NCBI GenBank assembly: GCA_017534535.1
Contig: JAFXVZ010000019.1
Location: 124,001 to 188,000, forward strand
DNA from: Bacteroidaceae bacterium
Lineage (GTDB): Bacteria > Bacteroidota > Bacteroidia > Bacteroidales > Bacteroidaceae
DNA: 64,000 bases
Direction: 5' to 3'
The position numbers were made by a program, and so were the translations under genes. Each line of letters starts with the position of its first letter. Position 1 is the stretch's first letter. Under the pieces are notes generated by a model, which saw only the letters and a list, made by a program, of their open reading frames with translations, ran no database searches and had not been told where the DNA came from. Shown one piece after another: positions 53,661-63,795 of the stretch.

Positions 53661-53916
53661 TTGTTCACAACCCTGTTAATAACTGTTGAAAACTTTTTAA
53701 GAAAGAATAAAAGAAAACTATTGCAAATATAAAGAATATGTCCTTATGCACATTCTTATCAAATAACCAAATAAAGAAGCAAATTTTTTTTATACAAGTA
53801 TCAACATACTTTTTTAACCATTATTCGTATGATATATTCTACAAAATGATTACTTTTGCCTATTGAATGACAGAGGGTTGGAAATATGCAAGAAAAAGTT
53901 TTCAACATTTTCAACA
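53661..53916. other. AT-rich divergent intergenic region with three TTTTCAACA words and an imperfect dyad
   Basis: The 413-bp gap between the SpoU methyltransferase gene and nadA holds TTTTCAACA three times: once inverted at 53684-53692 and twice in direct tandem at 53899-53916. A TTGTTCACA lies at 53661-53669. An imperfect dyad of 10-bp arms (AAGAATATGT at 53732-53741, GCACATTCTT at 53748-53757; 8 of 10 pairs) lies between them. The words differ from the E. coli DnaA box TTATCCACA by two bases. They may be operator sites for nadA or the methyltransferase gene. No gene is visible here. Confidence 0.4.
53851..53858 (+). promoter_or_regulatory. -7 box (TACTTTTG) of nadA
   Basis: An exact TAnnTTTG match; the predicted leader of about 110 bases would contain the tandem TTTTCAACA pair. 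Confidence 0.4.
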
Positions 53917-53973
53917 GACTATCATCACTAACAAAAAGATTTTTTTAAAATAATAAAAATAAAGATAATAATA

Positions 53974-54918
53974 ATGGTTATGGAGAATGTGGTAGATAAA
54001 ATCAGACAGCTGAAGGAGGAAAAGAATGCGATGATTATGGCGCATTATTATCAAACAAGTGATATACAGGATATTGCAGATTATGTAGGAGATAGTCTTG
54101 CTTTAGCTCAGCAAGCAGCTAAGACAGATGCTGATATTATTGTACTATGTGGTGTTCACTTTATGGGAGAAACAGCTAAAATACTTTGTCCTAATAAAAA
54201 GGTATTGATACCTGATGTAAATGCAGGGTGTTCGTTAGCGGATAGTTGTCCAGCTGATGAGTTTGCAAAGTTTGTAGAATCTCATCCTGATCATACTGTG
54301 ATTTCTTATGTAAATACTTCTGCAGCTGTAAAAGCATATACTGATGTGGTAGTGACTTCTAGCAATGCTAAGCAAATTGTTGAAAGTTTTCCTCCAGAAG
54401 AGAAGATAATATTCGGACCTGACCATAATCTTGGAAATTATTTAAATTCGATTACAGGACGAAATATGTTACTTTGGGATGGGGCTTGTCATGTACATTC
54501 AAAATTCTCTGTAGAGAAGATTATACAATTAAAGGAAATCTATCCACAAGCTAAGGTATTAGCTCATCCTGAATGTAAAGGAGCTGTATTAAAAATAGCT
54601 GATTTTGTAGGTTCTACTGCTGCTATCTTGAAATTTGCTAAGAAAGATGAGAGTAAGGAGTTTATTGTAGCTACTGAATCAGGTATTCTACATAAGATGC
54701 AACAGGCTTGTCCACAAAAAGTATTTATTCCTGCTCCACCAGAAGATAGTACTTGTGCTTGTAATGAATGTAACTTCATGCGTTTGAACACGATGGAGAA
54801 ACTATATCAATGTTTATTGAATGAAACTCCTGAAATTCATGTAGATAAAGAAATCGCTGAAAAGGCTGTCAAACCCATTCAGCGAATGTTGGAGATATCA
54901 GCTAAGTTGGGACTTTGA
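53974..54918 (+). CDS. nadA: Quinolinate synthase
   Basis: A 314-residue iron-sulphur enzyme that condenses iminoaspartate with dihydroxyacetone phosphate in NAD synthesis. Typical motifs: MAHYYQTSDIQDIADYVGDS, VLCGVHFMGETAKIL, PDVNAGCSLADSCPADEF, LWDGACHVHSKF, AHPECKG, and the C-terminal CACNECNFMRLNT that holds cluster cysteines. Length is standard. ATG codons at 53974 and 53980 are both possible. nadB and nadC are not next to it. Its leader is unusually long and holds repeats. Confidence 0.96.
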   Translation: MVMENVVDKIRQLKEEKNAMIMAHYYQTSDIQDIADYVGDSLALAQQAAKTDADIIVLCGVHFMGETAKILCPNKKVLIPDVNAGCSLADSCPADEFAKFVESHPDHTVISYVNTSAAVKAYTDVVVTSSNAKQIVESFPPEEKIIFGPDHNLGNYLNSITGRNMLLWDGACHVHSKFSVEKIIQLKEIYPQAKVLAHPECKGAVLKIADFVGSTAAILKFAKKDESKEFIVATESGILHKMQQACPQKVFIPAPPEDSTCACNECNFMRLNTMEKLYQCLLNETPEIHVDKEIAEKAVKPIQRMLEISAKLGL

Positions 54919-54957
54919 TTATCTTAACTTGATTTTGAGAAAAAAAACTACAAGGAT

Positions 54958-54986
54958 TGCAACTTTTTTGTTGTCTATCTCGTCTA
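54958..54986 (+). promoter_or_regulatory. Probable ECF-sigma-type promoter (TGCAAC-17 bp-CGTCTA)
   Basis: TGCAAC (54958-54963) and CGTCTA (54981-54986) are separated by 17 bp and lie about 33 bp before the ATG of the outer-membrane barrel gene. This resembles ECF sigma promoters (an AAC-type -35 and a CGTC-type -10) and differs from the TTTG/TAnnTTTG form used elsewhere in the window. No ECF sigma gene is in view. Confidence 0.45.
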
Positions 54987-55018
54987 ATGGATGACAATAA
55001 ACGTAAATTTAAGACTAT

Positions 55019-57340
55019 ATGAAGCAGTTTGTAGTATTGCTGACATTACTTTTCGCAAATGTATTTTCATTTGCACAACAAATTTCTGGTAAAGTATTAG
55101 ACGAAAACAAAGAGCCACTCGCATACGCTGATGTAGTGGCTTATTCTTTACCTGATTCATTGATGATAGAGGGTGCCATTACTGATAATGATGGTGTTTT
55201 TTTCCTGAATAAGATTACAGATAATAATGTCATTGTCAGCATATCAATGGTTGGTTATAAGACGGTTTTGCTTAATGAGATACATTCAGACTTAGGCACG
55301 ATTGAGATGGAGCTTGCGTCTTTTCTGTTGGAAGGTGTCGTCATTAAAGCCGACTTGCCTAAATATAGGACAGTGAATGGAGGTTTTGTGACACAAGTAG
55401 ATAACACTTTACTCAGTAAAGCCGGCAAGGCAAAGGATGTGTTGACCCGTTTGCCGAGAGTTTCAGAAAAAGATGGCGAATATGTGGTATTCGGTAAAGG
55501 AAAGCCGGAAATATACATAAATGGCAGGAAACTGAAAAATAATGATGAGTTATTGAAGTTGGAATCGAAGGATATAAAAAGTGTTGAAGTACTGACTAAT
55601 CCTGGAGCTCAATATGATGCGAGTGTTCAGTCGGTTATAAGAATAAATACCATTCATAATATAGGTGATGGACTTAGCGCAACGCTCACAGGTACGGCTA
55701 CACAACAGCGTAAAGGTTGGTTTTCTGATTTGGCACAACTTAATTATCGTTTTGGAAATTGGGATGTTTTTGTAGAACTTAATCATCAAAACTATTATTT
55801 TCACCAGTCGCAGAATAATGTCTTTATCCTTCATGGAAACAAACACTTTATTATGAGCGATGGTTCTTTTGATGATGGTGAGGGGCGTATGCAACAATTG
55901 GCTGGTCAATTGGGATTTAACTATACCATAGATGATGACCGTTCCTTTGGTTTAAAATATGATGTAAAGAAGGAGTTTCCTGATATTTATAATGGAGGTA
56001 CGTTACGCATGGATGTAACGCAAGATGGTATTTTTGCGGGTAGTATAGTCAATCTGATGAATTGGAGTGGTGAGACTGCTCCTGTACATGAGTTGAATGG
56101 ATATTGGAGAAACAAGTTTGGTAAGTTATCTGCGGATTTGAATGTAAGTTATTTCTGGCGTAAGGAAGTAAGGAAGACTTTCAATGAGGAATTCAGTTCT
56201 TATTGGGGCAACCGATCAGTGAATAGTGTTAATAATTCTCGTAATCAGTTATGGGCAGGAAAGGCTATTTTATCATTTCCCTTTAATGATCGTTTTACAT
56301 TGTTTGGTGGTTCTGAACTTACCAGTTCGTATAGTAAGCAGCGTTTTAATAATGAGCAATCCATTATAACTGACTCTGACGATAAGGTAATTGAGAATAA
56401 TCTTGCTTTCTTTATGGAAGGAAACTGGCGTTTTGGAAAATTCAACCTTGGTGCAGGATTGAGATATGAGCATGTGGTTTCTGATTATTTTGAGGCAGGG
56501 ATAAAGTCTGAGAATGAAAGTCGTATCTATGACCAATGGTTTCCTAATTTGTCTCTTTCATATTCAAACGGTAAGTTTCAGTCCCAGCTCAGTTATTCTT
56601 CTAAGGTGAACCGACCATCCTATTATCAGCTATCAAATTACGTCCAGTATGATAATCAGTTTACTTATGAGGGAGGCAATCCCTTGTTGCAACCATCTGT
56701 TTCATACAATGTTGAATTGAATGTCATGTATGGCTGGCTTCAATTTTCCTCACTCTACCAATACCGTAAAAGAGCCATCTTAGACGTTGGTAAACTTTAT
56801 GATAATGAGTCAGACATTCTTTTGTTCTCTCCTATTAATGTAAAGTGTAATAAGTTGATGGTAATAACTTTATCTGCATCTCCTGTTATTGGTATCTGGC
56901 ATCCTACCTTTGAGTTTCTATTACAGAAACAATTTTTTGACGCAAAGCGGTATGGGGTAAACGAACCATTAGGAAAACCTGCCGTTGGATTAAATTTCCG
57001 TAACCAAGTGGCATTTCCTCATGACTGGATATTAAGTCTTGACGCATTTTATACCTCTACATTTAACTATGGATTTAGTCGGATATATGAGACAAAGAAT
57101 TTAAACATTGGCGTTACAAAAGAGCTATTTGACAAAAAACTCTATCTGAAAGTTGCTGTTGATGATATATTTTATAGCAGCAGAGAAAAGGTTGACCAAT
57201 TTTATCAGATAGCTTTCAGCTCATTGTGTAGGAAAAGCGATTCCCGGCGTTTGACTCTCACTGTTACTTATCGCTTTAATTCTACTGGAAGCAAATATCG
57301 CGGAACAGGTGCTGGCATGAGTGAAAAACAGCGCATGTAA
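55019..57340 (+). CDS. TonB-dependent-receptor-like outer-membrane beta-barrel family protein
   Basis: A 773-residue exported protein with signal peptide MKQFVVLLTLLFANVFSFAQ. Residues about 21-95 form a carboxypeptidase-regulatory-like domain (ISGKVLDENKEPLAYADVV). Residues about 100-215 are plug-like (KAKDVLTRLPRVSEKDGEY, IYINGRKLKNNDELLKLE, VEVLTNPGAQYDASVQSVIRI). The remainder is a long series of barrel strands of the OMP_b-brl_3 type (NRPSYYQLSNYVQYDNQF is its most typical part). No SusD partner follows, so it is not a SusCD pair. The last residues are basic and not the usual terminal aromatic strand; the barrel probably closes at YRFNSTGSKY with a short tail. Ligand unknown. Confidence 0.85.
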   Translation: MKQFVVLLTLLFANVFSFAQQISGKVLDENKEPLAYADVVAYSLPDSLMIEGAITDNDGVFFLNKITDNNVIVSISMVGYKTVLLNEIHSDLGTIEMELASFLLEGVVIKADLPKYRTVNGGFVTQVDNTLLSKAGKAKDVLTRLPRVSEKDGEYVVFGKGKPEIYINGRKLKNNDELLKLESKDIKSVEVLTNPGAQYDASVQSVIRINTIHNIGDGLSATLTGTATQQRKGWFSDLAQLNYRFGNWDVFVELNHQNYYFHQSQNNVFILHGNKHFIMSDGSFDDGEGRMQQLAGQLGFNYTIDDDRSFGLKYDVKKEFPDIYNGGTLRMDVTQDGIFAGSIVNLMNWSGETAPVHELNGYWRNKFGKLSADLNVSYFWRKEVRKTFNEEFSSYWGNRSVNSVNNSRNQLWAGKAILSFPFNDRFTLFGGSELTSSYSKQRFNNEQSIITDSDDKVIENNLAFFMEGNWRFGKFNLGAGLRYEHVVSDYFEAGIKSENESRIYDQWFPNLSLSYSNGKFQSQLSYSSKVNRPSYYQLSNYVQYDNQFTYEGGNPLLQPSVSYNVELNVMYGWLQFSSLYQYRKRAILDVGKLYDNESDILLFSPINVKCNKLMVITLSASPVIGIWHPTFEFLLQKQFFDAKRYGVNEPLGKPAVGLNFRNQVAFPHDWILSLDAFYTSTFNYGFSRIYETKNLNIGVTKELFDKKLYLKVAVDDIFYSSREKVDQFYQIAFSSLCRKSDSRRLTLTVTYRFNSTGSKYRGTGAGMSEKQRM

Positions 57341-57355
57341 GAAAACTTAGCAAAG

Positions 57356-57946
57356 TTAGGACTTTAAGAATTCCGCTAACTTTTCAACCGCTTTAGCACG
57401 GTGACTGATGCTGTTTTTTACATCTTCACCTAATTCGGCAAATGTCTGATTATAGCCTTTTGGCATAAAGATAGGATCGTAACCAAACCCAGAGGAACCT
57501 CGTTCTTCTGGGTTAATTGTTCCTTCAACAATACCTTCGAAAAGGTGTTCTTTTCCGTCTTGAATCAAACATATGATGGTACGGAATTGTGCTTTCCTAT
57601 TATTTTTGTCTTTTAATTCTCGCAATAAGCGATTCATATTGGCTTTGGAATCGTGGGCTTCACCAGTACCTTCTAAAGCTGCATAACGGGCAGAATAAAC
57701 ACCAGGAGTACCATTTAAAGCCTCTACTTCCAATCCTGAATCATCAGCAAAACAATCTACATGATAATGTTCATAGATATATTGTGCTTTCTGACGTGCA
57801 TTATCTTCTAAGTTGTCAGCTGTTTCTGGTATATCATCGAAACAGTTTATATCTTTTAGACTTAATACTTGATAAGTATCTTTCAAGATAGCACGAACTT
57901 CAGTAAGTTTATGTTCGTTATTAGTGGCAAAAACCAGCTTTTTCAT
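57356..57946 (-). CDS. rdgB: Non-canonical purine NTP pyrophosphatase (RdgB/HAM1)
   Basis: A 196-residue housecleaning enzyme hydrolysing dITP and XTP. Family motifs: [18 protein letters not shown] at the start, [22 protein letters not shown] in the middle, and [20 protein letters not shown] plus [14 protein letters not shown] at the end. Its ATG overlaps the stop of the YitT gene by 4 bp. It converges with the barrel gene across only 15 bp. Confidence 0.96.
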   Translation of the reverse strand: MKKLVFATNNEHKLTEVRAILKDTYQVLSLKDINCFDDIPETADNLEDNARQKAQYIYEHYHVDCFADDSGLEVEALNGTPGVYSARYAALEGTGEAHDSKANMNRLLRELKDKNNRKAQFRTIICLIQDGKEHLFEGIVEGTINPEERGSSGFGYDPIFMPKGYNQTFAELGEDVKNSISHRAKAVEKLAEFLKS

Positions 57947-58896
57947 ACTTGTTTTATTAATGCTTCCTCAATAGCCTTTTCCTCTTTCTTATTAACCTTT
58001 ACCTTCAGTTTATCAAAACCTTCTCCAAAGACACCAATAACAGCACTTTGAGAGATAAATGCATTACTGTCAATACTTTTCACCAGTCTGAAGATTTCTA
58101 CGGATTGACGTTTAGAAGCTAAGACAAACAATACTTTTACTTCATGCTTGGAATACCATCCTGTGCCATCGAAGACAGTTACACCTCGATGTGTTTTACG
58201 ATTGATAACATCAGCAATCTTATCATATTCTTTTGAGAATATAAAAAACTGTACAGATTGACGAGCACTGTTAATGACATAGTCTAATACGTATCCTATA
58301 ATAAATAAGGTAACGAAACCAAAAATCACTCTTCTCAAATCGTGAAATACGAAATAGCAAGAACTGATAATGATAACATCACATAACTGAATCATACGTC
58401 CCAATGAAATATCCCTGTATTTATTGACGATTGCAGCTATGATGTCTGTACCACCTGTACTACCATTCACATTAAATACCACACCTAAACCAAAGCCACA
58501 AAGCACAGAACCAATGATACAAGCCATAAATTCCTGTCCTTCACCTAAGATTAATGGAGGAATACCATCTTCACCATTGACTATTTTCTGAAAAAACCAA
58601 AGCAGGAAAGTGAGTAACAAGATGCTATAACTAGTCTTGATACAGAACTTGATACCTAACAATTTGAAGGCAAATATCATCAAAATAGCATTCACTATGA
58701 AATACGTAGATTGGATAGGAAAGCCTGTAGCATAATAGATGATAGCACCAATACCTGTAGTACCACCTGTGGTAATTTGATAGGGCAACAGGAATGTTGC
58801 CCATGCAGCTGCATAGCTTATCAGACCAATCGTGATAAAGAAATAATCTTTAATGGTATGGTAGATTTCTAATTTCGTTGGTTTACGTAGTGTCAT
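57943..58896 (-). CDS. YitT family membrane protein
   Basis: A 317-residue protein with about six N-terminal helices ([25 protein letters not shown] is the typical opening) containing the repeated GGTTG/GSTGGTD elements. A cytoplasmic DUF2179 domain follows (about residues 215-295: [52 protein letters not shown]). The function of YitT proteins is unknown. It overlaps leuS and rdgB by 4 bp each, so the three are probably translated from one message. Confidence 0.92.
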   Translation of the reverse strand: MTLRKPTKLEIYHTIKDYFFITIGLISYAAAWATFLLPYQITTGGTTGIGAIIYYATGFPIQSTYFIVNAILMIFAFKLLGIKFCIKTSYSILLLTFLLWFFQKIVNGEDGIPPLILGEGQEFMACIIGSVLCGFGLGVVFNVNGSTGGTDIIAAIVNKYRDISLGRMIQLCDVIIISSCYFVFHDLRRVIFGFVTLFIIGYVLDYVINSARQSVQFFIFSKEYDKIADVINRKTHRGVTVFDGTGWYSKHEVKVLFVLASKRQSVEIFRLVKSIDSNAFISQSAVIGVFGEGFDKLKVKVNKKEEKAIEEALIKQV

Positions 58897-61730
58897 TTCA
58901 AGACAATGTTAATCAGTTTCTTTGGTACGATAATCACTTTCACAATCTGTTTGCCTTCCATCCATTTCTCAGAACGATCATCGGCAATTACTTCTTGCTG
59001 AATGCTATCGTTGGTAGCATCTACAGGGAATTCCTTGTTATAACGAGCTTTGCCATTGAAAGAAACAGTATAATTCACACTGTCTTCTTTCAAGTATTCT
59101 TCGTTATACTGAGGCCATTGTGCATCGCATACTGATGTAGTGTGACCCAACATCTCCCACAACTCCTCGCAAATGTGAGGAGTAAATGGAGCCAAGCAGA
59201 TAACAATCTGTTCCAAAGCAGCCTTCTTACTGCATTTCAGTGAGGTAAGTTCGTTCACACAGATCATGAAGGCACTGATGGAAGTATTATAAGAGAAAGT
59301 CTCAATATCTCCAGTAACCTTTTTAATCAACTTGTGAACGGCTTTCAGTTCTGCAGCATTAGGAGCTTCATCTGTCACCAGATAATTGTCTTGACGGTCA
59401 TAGAATAAGCCCCAGAACTTCTTCAGGAAACGATGTACACCATCAATGCCGTTGGTATCCCAAGGTTTGGATTGCTCAACAGGCCCCAAGAACATTTCAT
59501 ACAGACGTAAGGTATCGGCACCAAAGCGCTCTACAATCATATCCGGGTTCACCACATTAAACATAGACTTACTCATCTTTTCGATGGCCCATCCGCAAAT
59601 GTATTTGCCATCTTCAAGTATGAATTCTGCATTGTTGTATTCAGGACGCCAAGCCTTAAAAGCTTCTACATCGAGGATATCATTAGCTACAATGTTCACA
59701 TCCACATGGATTGGAGTCACGTCATATTGATCTTTTAAGTTGAGAGATACGAAGGTATTGGTATCCTTAATGCGATAAACAAAGTTGCTTCGACCTTGAA
59801 TCATTCCTTGGTTTACCAACTTCTGGAAAGGCTCTTCTTTGACAGAAACACCTAAATCGTGCAAGAACTTATTCCAGAAACGAGAATAGATCAAGTGACC
59901 TGTAGCATGTTCTGTACCTCCTACATAAAGGTCAACGTTTTGCCAATACTGATCAGCTTCAGGAGAAACCAAAGCCTTATTGTTATGTGGATCCATATAG
60001 CGCAAGTAATAAGCACTTGAACCAGCAAAGCCAGGCATAGTGCTCAGTTCAAGAGGAAAGACTGTCTTATTGTCAATCTTACTATTTTCAACTACTTGGT
60101 TGCTAACTGTATCCCAAGCCCACTTGGTAGCACGACCCAATGGGGGCTCACCTGTTTCTGTAGGCAGATACTTCTCTACCTCAGGCAGTTCCAGAGGCAG
60201 ACATGACTCTGGAATCATACAAGGCATCTCGTCCTTATAATATACAGGGAAAGGTTCACCCCAATAACGCTGACGAGAGAAAATGGCATCACGCAAACGA
60301 TAGTTCACCTTTACCCTACCCAACTCATGCTCTTTTACATATTTCTTAGTAGCGGCAATGGCTTCCTTGATGGTCAGACCATTCAAGTTCAAGTCACAAT
60401 AAGGTTTCGCTCCAGCTTTTGGTGAGTTGCAAACTATACCTTCTTTGGCATCGAAGCTCTCTTCGCTTACATCGCAACCCTCTACCAATGGAACAATAGG
60501 CAGGTTGAAATGCTTGGCAAAAGCGTAGTCACGACTATCGTGAGCAGGTACAGCCATAATGGCTCCTGTACCATAACCAGCCAATACGTAGTCACTAACC
60601 CAGATAGGCACTGCTTCACCAGTGAATGGATTGATAGCATAACTGCCAGTAAATACACCAGTTACACTGCGGTCAGCAATACGATCTCTTTCTGTGCGTT
60701 TCTTTGTTCTATCGAGATAAGCATCCACTTCTGCTTTCTGTGCTTCAGTAGTTACTTTAGCTACAAACTCACTTTCAGGAGCCAACACCATAAAGGTAAC
60801 ACCATACATCGTATCTGCACGAGTGGTAAAGATGATAAATTCCACATCGCTGTCCTTTACTTTGAATTTAACTTCAGCACCTTCGCTACGGCCTATCCAG
60901 TTGCGCTGTGTTTCTTTCAGAGAGTCCGTCCAATCGATGTGATCCAAGCCGTCGAGCAGGCGTTGAGCATAAGCAGAAACTCGCAAACACCATTGGCGCA
61001 TTTTCTTTTGTACCACAGGATAACCTCCACGAACACTGACACCTTCTACTACTTCGTCATTGGCCAACACAGTACCCAACTGAGGACACCAGTTCACCAT
61101 CATCTCACCTAAATAGGCGATACGATAGTTCATCAATATCTGCTGTTGTTCTTTCTCACTCTTGGCATTCCACTCGTCAGCTGTAAAGCTAAGTTCTTCA
61201 GTGCAAGCTACATCTAAGCCAGCGGTACCATTAGTCTTGAAATGCTCTACCAAAGTTTCGATAGGTAGAGCTTGTTGGCACTTATTGCAATAGAAGCTGC
61301 CAAACATCTTTTGGAAGGCCCACTGTGTCCAATGGTAATAACCAGGGTCACAAGTTCGTACCTCACGATCCCAATCGAAACAGAAACCAATTTTGTCCAA
61401 CTGACTACGATAACGATTGATGTTTTCTGTAGTGGTAATAGCTGGATGCTGTCCTGTTTGGATAGCATATTGCTCAGCTGGCAAGCCGTAAGCATCGTAA
61501 CCCATGGGGTTCAATACGTTAAAGCCCTGCTGACGCTTATAACGGGCATAGATATCTGAAGCGATATAGCCCAATGGGTGACCCACATGCAATCCTGCAC
61601 CTGATGGATAAGGAAACATATTCAGTACATAGTACTTGGGTTTACTGGTTTCTTCTTTCACTTGATAGGTTTTGTTTTCTACCCATCTTTTTTGCCATTT
61701 CTGTTCGATTTCCCTGAAATTATATTCCAT
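58893..61730 (-). CDS. leuS: Leucyl-tRNA synthetase
   Basis: A 945-residue class I aminoacyl-tRNA synthetase. The start [16 protein letters not shown] at 61730 is used; the frame is open 14 codons further but those are heptamer-repeat sequence. The HIGH motif appears as [14 protein letters not shown] and the KMSKS motif as [15 protein letters not shown]. The CP1 editing domain is present ([20 protein letters not shown] and [12 protein letters not shown]). The C-terminal anticodon-binding and tail domains are complete. It is preceded by (ATTGACC) repeats in the leader. Confidence 0.97.
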   Translation of the reverse strand: MEYNFREIEQKWQKRWVENKTYQVKEETSKPKYYVLNMFPYPSGAGLHVGHPLGYIASDIYARYKRQQGFNVLNPMGYDAYGLPAEQYAIQTGQHPAITTTENINRYRSQLDKIGFCFDWDREVRTCDPGYYHWTQWAFQKMFGSFYCNKCQQALPIETLVEHFKTNGTAGLDVACTEELSFTADEWNAKSEKEQQQILMNYRIAYLGEMMVNWCPQLGTVLANDEVVEGVSVRGGYPVVQKKMRQWCLRVSAYAQRLLDGLDHIDWTDSLKETQRNWIGRSEGAEVKFKVKDSDVEFIIFTTRADTMYGVTFMVLAPESEFVAKVTTEAQKAEVDAYLDRTKKRTERDRIADRSVTGVFTGSYAINPFTGEAVPIWVSDYVLAGYGTGAIMAVPAHDSRDYAFAKHFNLPIVPLVEGCDVSEESFDAKEGIVCNSPKAGAKPYCDLNLNGLTIKEAIAATKKYVKEHELGRVKVNYRLRDAIFSRQRYWGEPFPVYYKDEMPCMIPESCLPLELPEVEKYLPTETGEPPLGRATKWAWDTVSNQVVENSKIDNKTVFPLELSTMPGFAGSSAYYLRYMDPHNNKALVSPEADQYWQNVDLYVGGTEHATGHLIYSRFWNKFLHDLGVSVKEEPFQKLVNQGMIQGRSNFVYRIKDTNTFVSLNLKDQYDVTPIHVDVNIVANDILDVEAFKAWRPEYNNAEFILEDGKYICGWAIEKMSKSMFNVVNPDMIVERFGADTLRLYEMFLGPVEQSKPWDTNGIDGVHRFLKKFWGLFYDRQDNYLVTDEAPNAAELKAVHKLIKKVTGDIETFSYNTSISAFMICVNELTSLKCSKKAALEQIVICLAPFTPHICEELWEMLGHTTSVCDAQWPQYNEEYLKEDSVNYTVSFNGKARYNKEFPVDATNDSIQQEVIADDRSEKWMEGKQIVKVIIVPKKLINIVLK

Positions 61731-61742
61731 TTTATTATTTTT

Positions 61743-61843
61743 ATTGACCATTGACCATTGACCATTAACCATTATCTCTTTAGATTTAGCTCATGTTCAA
61801 ATCAATGTATAGATTATTATTAATTATTCATTGTTCATTGTTT
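61743..61843. repeat. Heptamer repeats upstream of leuS
   Basis: (ATTGACC)x3 plus ATTAACC lie at 61743-61770, ending 12 bp before the leuS ATG, in the 5' leader on the minus strand. A second, different pair (ATTCATT, GTTCATT) lies near 61829-61843 against the end of the GH130 gene. They are of the same 7-bp class as the repeats at 3584, 5754 and 32517. Confidence 0.7.
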
Positions 61844-62938
61844 GATAGCTACTGCTACAAAAGAGTCGGCACAACCATAATATAGGAACCACTTGCCCTG
61901 ATGATTTACCAAACCCTCAATAAACACTGTTCCAGCTGGATATTGACCACTCTTCTCAAAGTCAGCTTCTGGCTGGAAGAATGGCTTGTCTAAGCGGGTT
62001 ATGTATTTTGTAGGGTCGTTCTTGTCAAATAATGCTTGTCCTGCACAATAGGAATTGGCTGTATAGTTGGGGTCGGCCCCCTCCCCTGCCTTATTCTTTC
62101 CGTTGTAAAACAGAATGATACCTTTGTCAGTCATGATAGCTGGAGGACCACATTCTGTCAAGTCGCTATCAAAGTAGCCGGGACGGGTTTTCATCACTTG
62201 CAGGAGCTCGCCTTGCTCATCAAGCATTGGTTCCCAATTCACCAAATCAGTGGAAGTGGCTACATTAACGAATTGTTCGCCCCAATACATCATATATTTG
62301 TCGCCAAACTTGGCAATTACTTGCTGTCCGTCTTGCATCTTGGTAATGATAGAAGCCGATTTGGTGAAGTTATTGGCAAATCGTCCGTTATATGCTTTAG
62401 CAAAAGCGGGTCCATGTTTTGTCCAGTTTTGTAGGTCACGAGAGGTAGCTACAGCCAAACGAGCCACATCCCTATTCCATTGTGTATAGAACATTACATA
62501 AAGACCATCTTCGGTCTTTGCTACACGAGGATCTTCGCAACCTCCAGGCCATTCATTAGCTTTTTGGGCATCGTCTGCAGGATAAACAACAGGAGTTTTT
62601 TGAATGTCAAAATGCAATCCGTCAGTTGATTCTGCATAGCCGATGCGAGAGGTTCGTGAACCAATGCCCATGTGGGTAGCATCTTCAGAACGGAACATCA
62701 CCACAATCTTGCCATCCTTGATAGTAGCTGCTGGGTTGAAAGTATCACCCTCTTGCCAAGCGATAGAATCACCTGTCATCGGACAGAAGAACTTGATATC
62801 CTTATTCGGAGAGATGATGGGGTTCATCCCTGTTGGGCGTTGAAAATCCAGCCAAGCCCAATCCTCAGGCTTCAAATTTGACTCTTGACTACAAGCGGTC
62901 AGTAAGCCAATCAATGCTAAAGTGACGATATTTTTCAT
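61835..62938 (-). CDS. Glycoside hydrolase family 130 lipoprotein
   Basis: A 367-residue protein with a lipoprotein signal (MKNIVTLALIGLLTACSQ; lipobox LTAC). The five-bladed propeller fold of GH130 is indicated by EGDTFNPAATIKDGKIVVMFRSED, the signature WPGGCEDPRVAKTEDG, and later LTECGPPAIMTDKGIILFYNG and AGQALFDKNDPTKYITR. GH130 includes mannoside phosphorylases and beta-1,2-mannosidases; which of these it is cannot be read here. Lipidation suggests a surface or periplasmic place, where hydrolysis is more likely than phosphorolysis. Its ATG overlaps the lgt stop by 4 bp. Confidence 0.88.
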   Translation of the reverse strand: MKNIVTLALIGLLTACSQESNLKPEDWAWLDFQRPTGMNPIISPNKDIKFFCPMTGDSIAWQEGDTFNPAATIKDGKIVVMFRSEDATHMGIGSRTSRIGYAESTDGLHFDIQKTPVVYPADDAQKANEWPGGCEDPRVAKTEDGLYVMFYTQWNRDVARLAVATSRDLQNWTKHGPAFAKAYNGRFANNFTKSASIITKMQDGQQVIAKFGDKYMMYWGEQFVNVATSTDLVNWEPMLDEQGELLQVMKTRPGYFDSDLTECGPPAIMTDKGIILFYNGKNKAGEGADPNYTANSYCAGQALFDKNDPTKYITRLDKPFFQPEADFEKSGQYPAGTVFIEGLVNHQGKWFLYYGCADSFVAVAIKQ

Positions 62939-63789
62939 TTCGCTACGTTTTTCTTTCTGTCATAAATAAACATCAGATACAAGCCCACCAGAATGTATGG
63001 AATGCTTAGTAACTGTCCCATATTCAATGTCATACCTTGCTCAAATGCTACTTGATCTTCCTTGATGAATTCAATAAAGAATCGGAAGATGAATACAGAG
63101 GCACATCCGAATCCAAAATAGAAACCTCGCTTGAGGTTCAATTGATACTTGCGATAGATGAAATATACGATTATCGCCAAAGTAAGATAAGCAATGGCCT
63201 CATACAACTGTGCTGGATGGCGAGGAGCTAAAGTGTCGGCTATGCTGGCGTCATTGGTCAGTCTTTCAAATACGAATGCCCAAGGCACATCAGTTACCTT
63301 GCCGATAATCTCAGAGTTCATCAGGTTTGCCATACGAATCCAAAAACCACAGATGAAAGCTGAAACTGTCAGGATATCTGCTATATCAATAAAGTGAATC
63401 TTGTATCGTTTGCAATAGAGCAGGGTAGAGATGACCAGCCCCAGGATGCCTCCGTGACTGGCTAAACCTTGATAGCCAATGTATTTCCAGTTACCATCAG
63501 GTAAGAACTTGATTGGTAGGAACATCTCTGTGATGTTATGCAGATAGTATTCTGGTTCGTAAAACAAGCAATGCCCTAAGCGAGCACCCAACAAAACGCC
63601 AAAGAAGCAATAGAAAAACAAAGGATCGAAAAGCTCATCGCCCCAACCTTTGTCCTTGTATTCTCGTTTCACTATCATGTAGGAGCAAGCGATGCCGATG
63701 ACCCAGAACAAGCCGTAATATCTGATGTTTATCGAACCAATGCTGAACAGCACTGGGTCTGGATTCCAATTGATGCTTAGTGGTAACAT
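62935..63789 (-). CDS. lgt: Prolipoprotein diacylglyceryl transferase
   Basis: A 284-residue inner-membrane enzyme that attaches diacylglycerol to the lipobox cysteine of prolipoproteins. It has about seven helices. Conserved parts: SINIRYYGLFWVIGI, GARLGHCLFYEPEYYL, the signature YQGLASHGGILGLVIS with the essential histidine, RMANLMNSEIIGK with the essential arginine and asparagine, and HPAQLYEA. It overlaps the GH130 lipoprotein gene by 4 bp and lies 6 bp after the ychF stop. Confidence 0.96.
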   Translation of the reverse strand: MLPLSINWNPDPVLFSIGSINIRYYGLFWVIGIACSYMIVKREYKDKGWGDELFDPLFFYCFFGVLLGARLGHCLFYEPEYYLHNITEMFLPIKFLPDGNWKYIGYQGLASHGGILGLVISTLLYCKRYKIHFIDIADILTVSAFICGFWIRMANLMNSEIIGKVTDVPWAFVFERLTNDASIADTLAPRHPAQLYEAIAYLTLAIIVYFIYRKYQLNLKRGFYFGFGCASVFIFRFFIEFIKEDQVAFEQGMTLNMGQLLSIPYILVGLYLMFIYDRKKNVAK

Positions 63790-63795
63790 AGTGTC

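Noticed and set aside
53561..53973. Replication origin at the AT-rich gap before nadA
   Set aside because: The 9-mers differ from DnaA boxes by two bases, and there is no dnaA, dnaN or other origin-linked gene in the window.
60510..61112. A 200-codon open frame opposite leuS
   Set aside because: Antisense shadow inside a fully conserved leuS reading frame.
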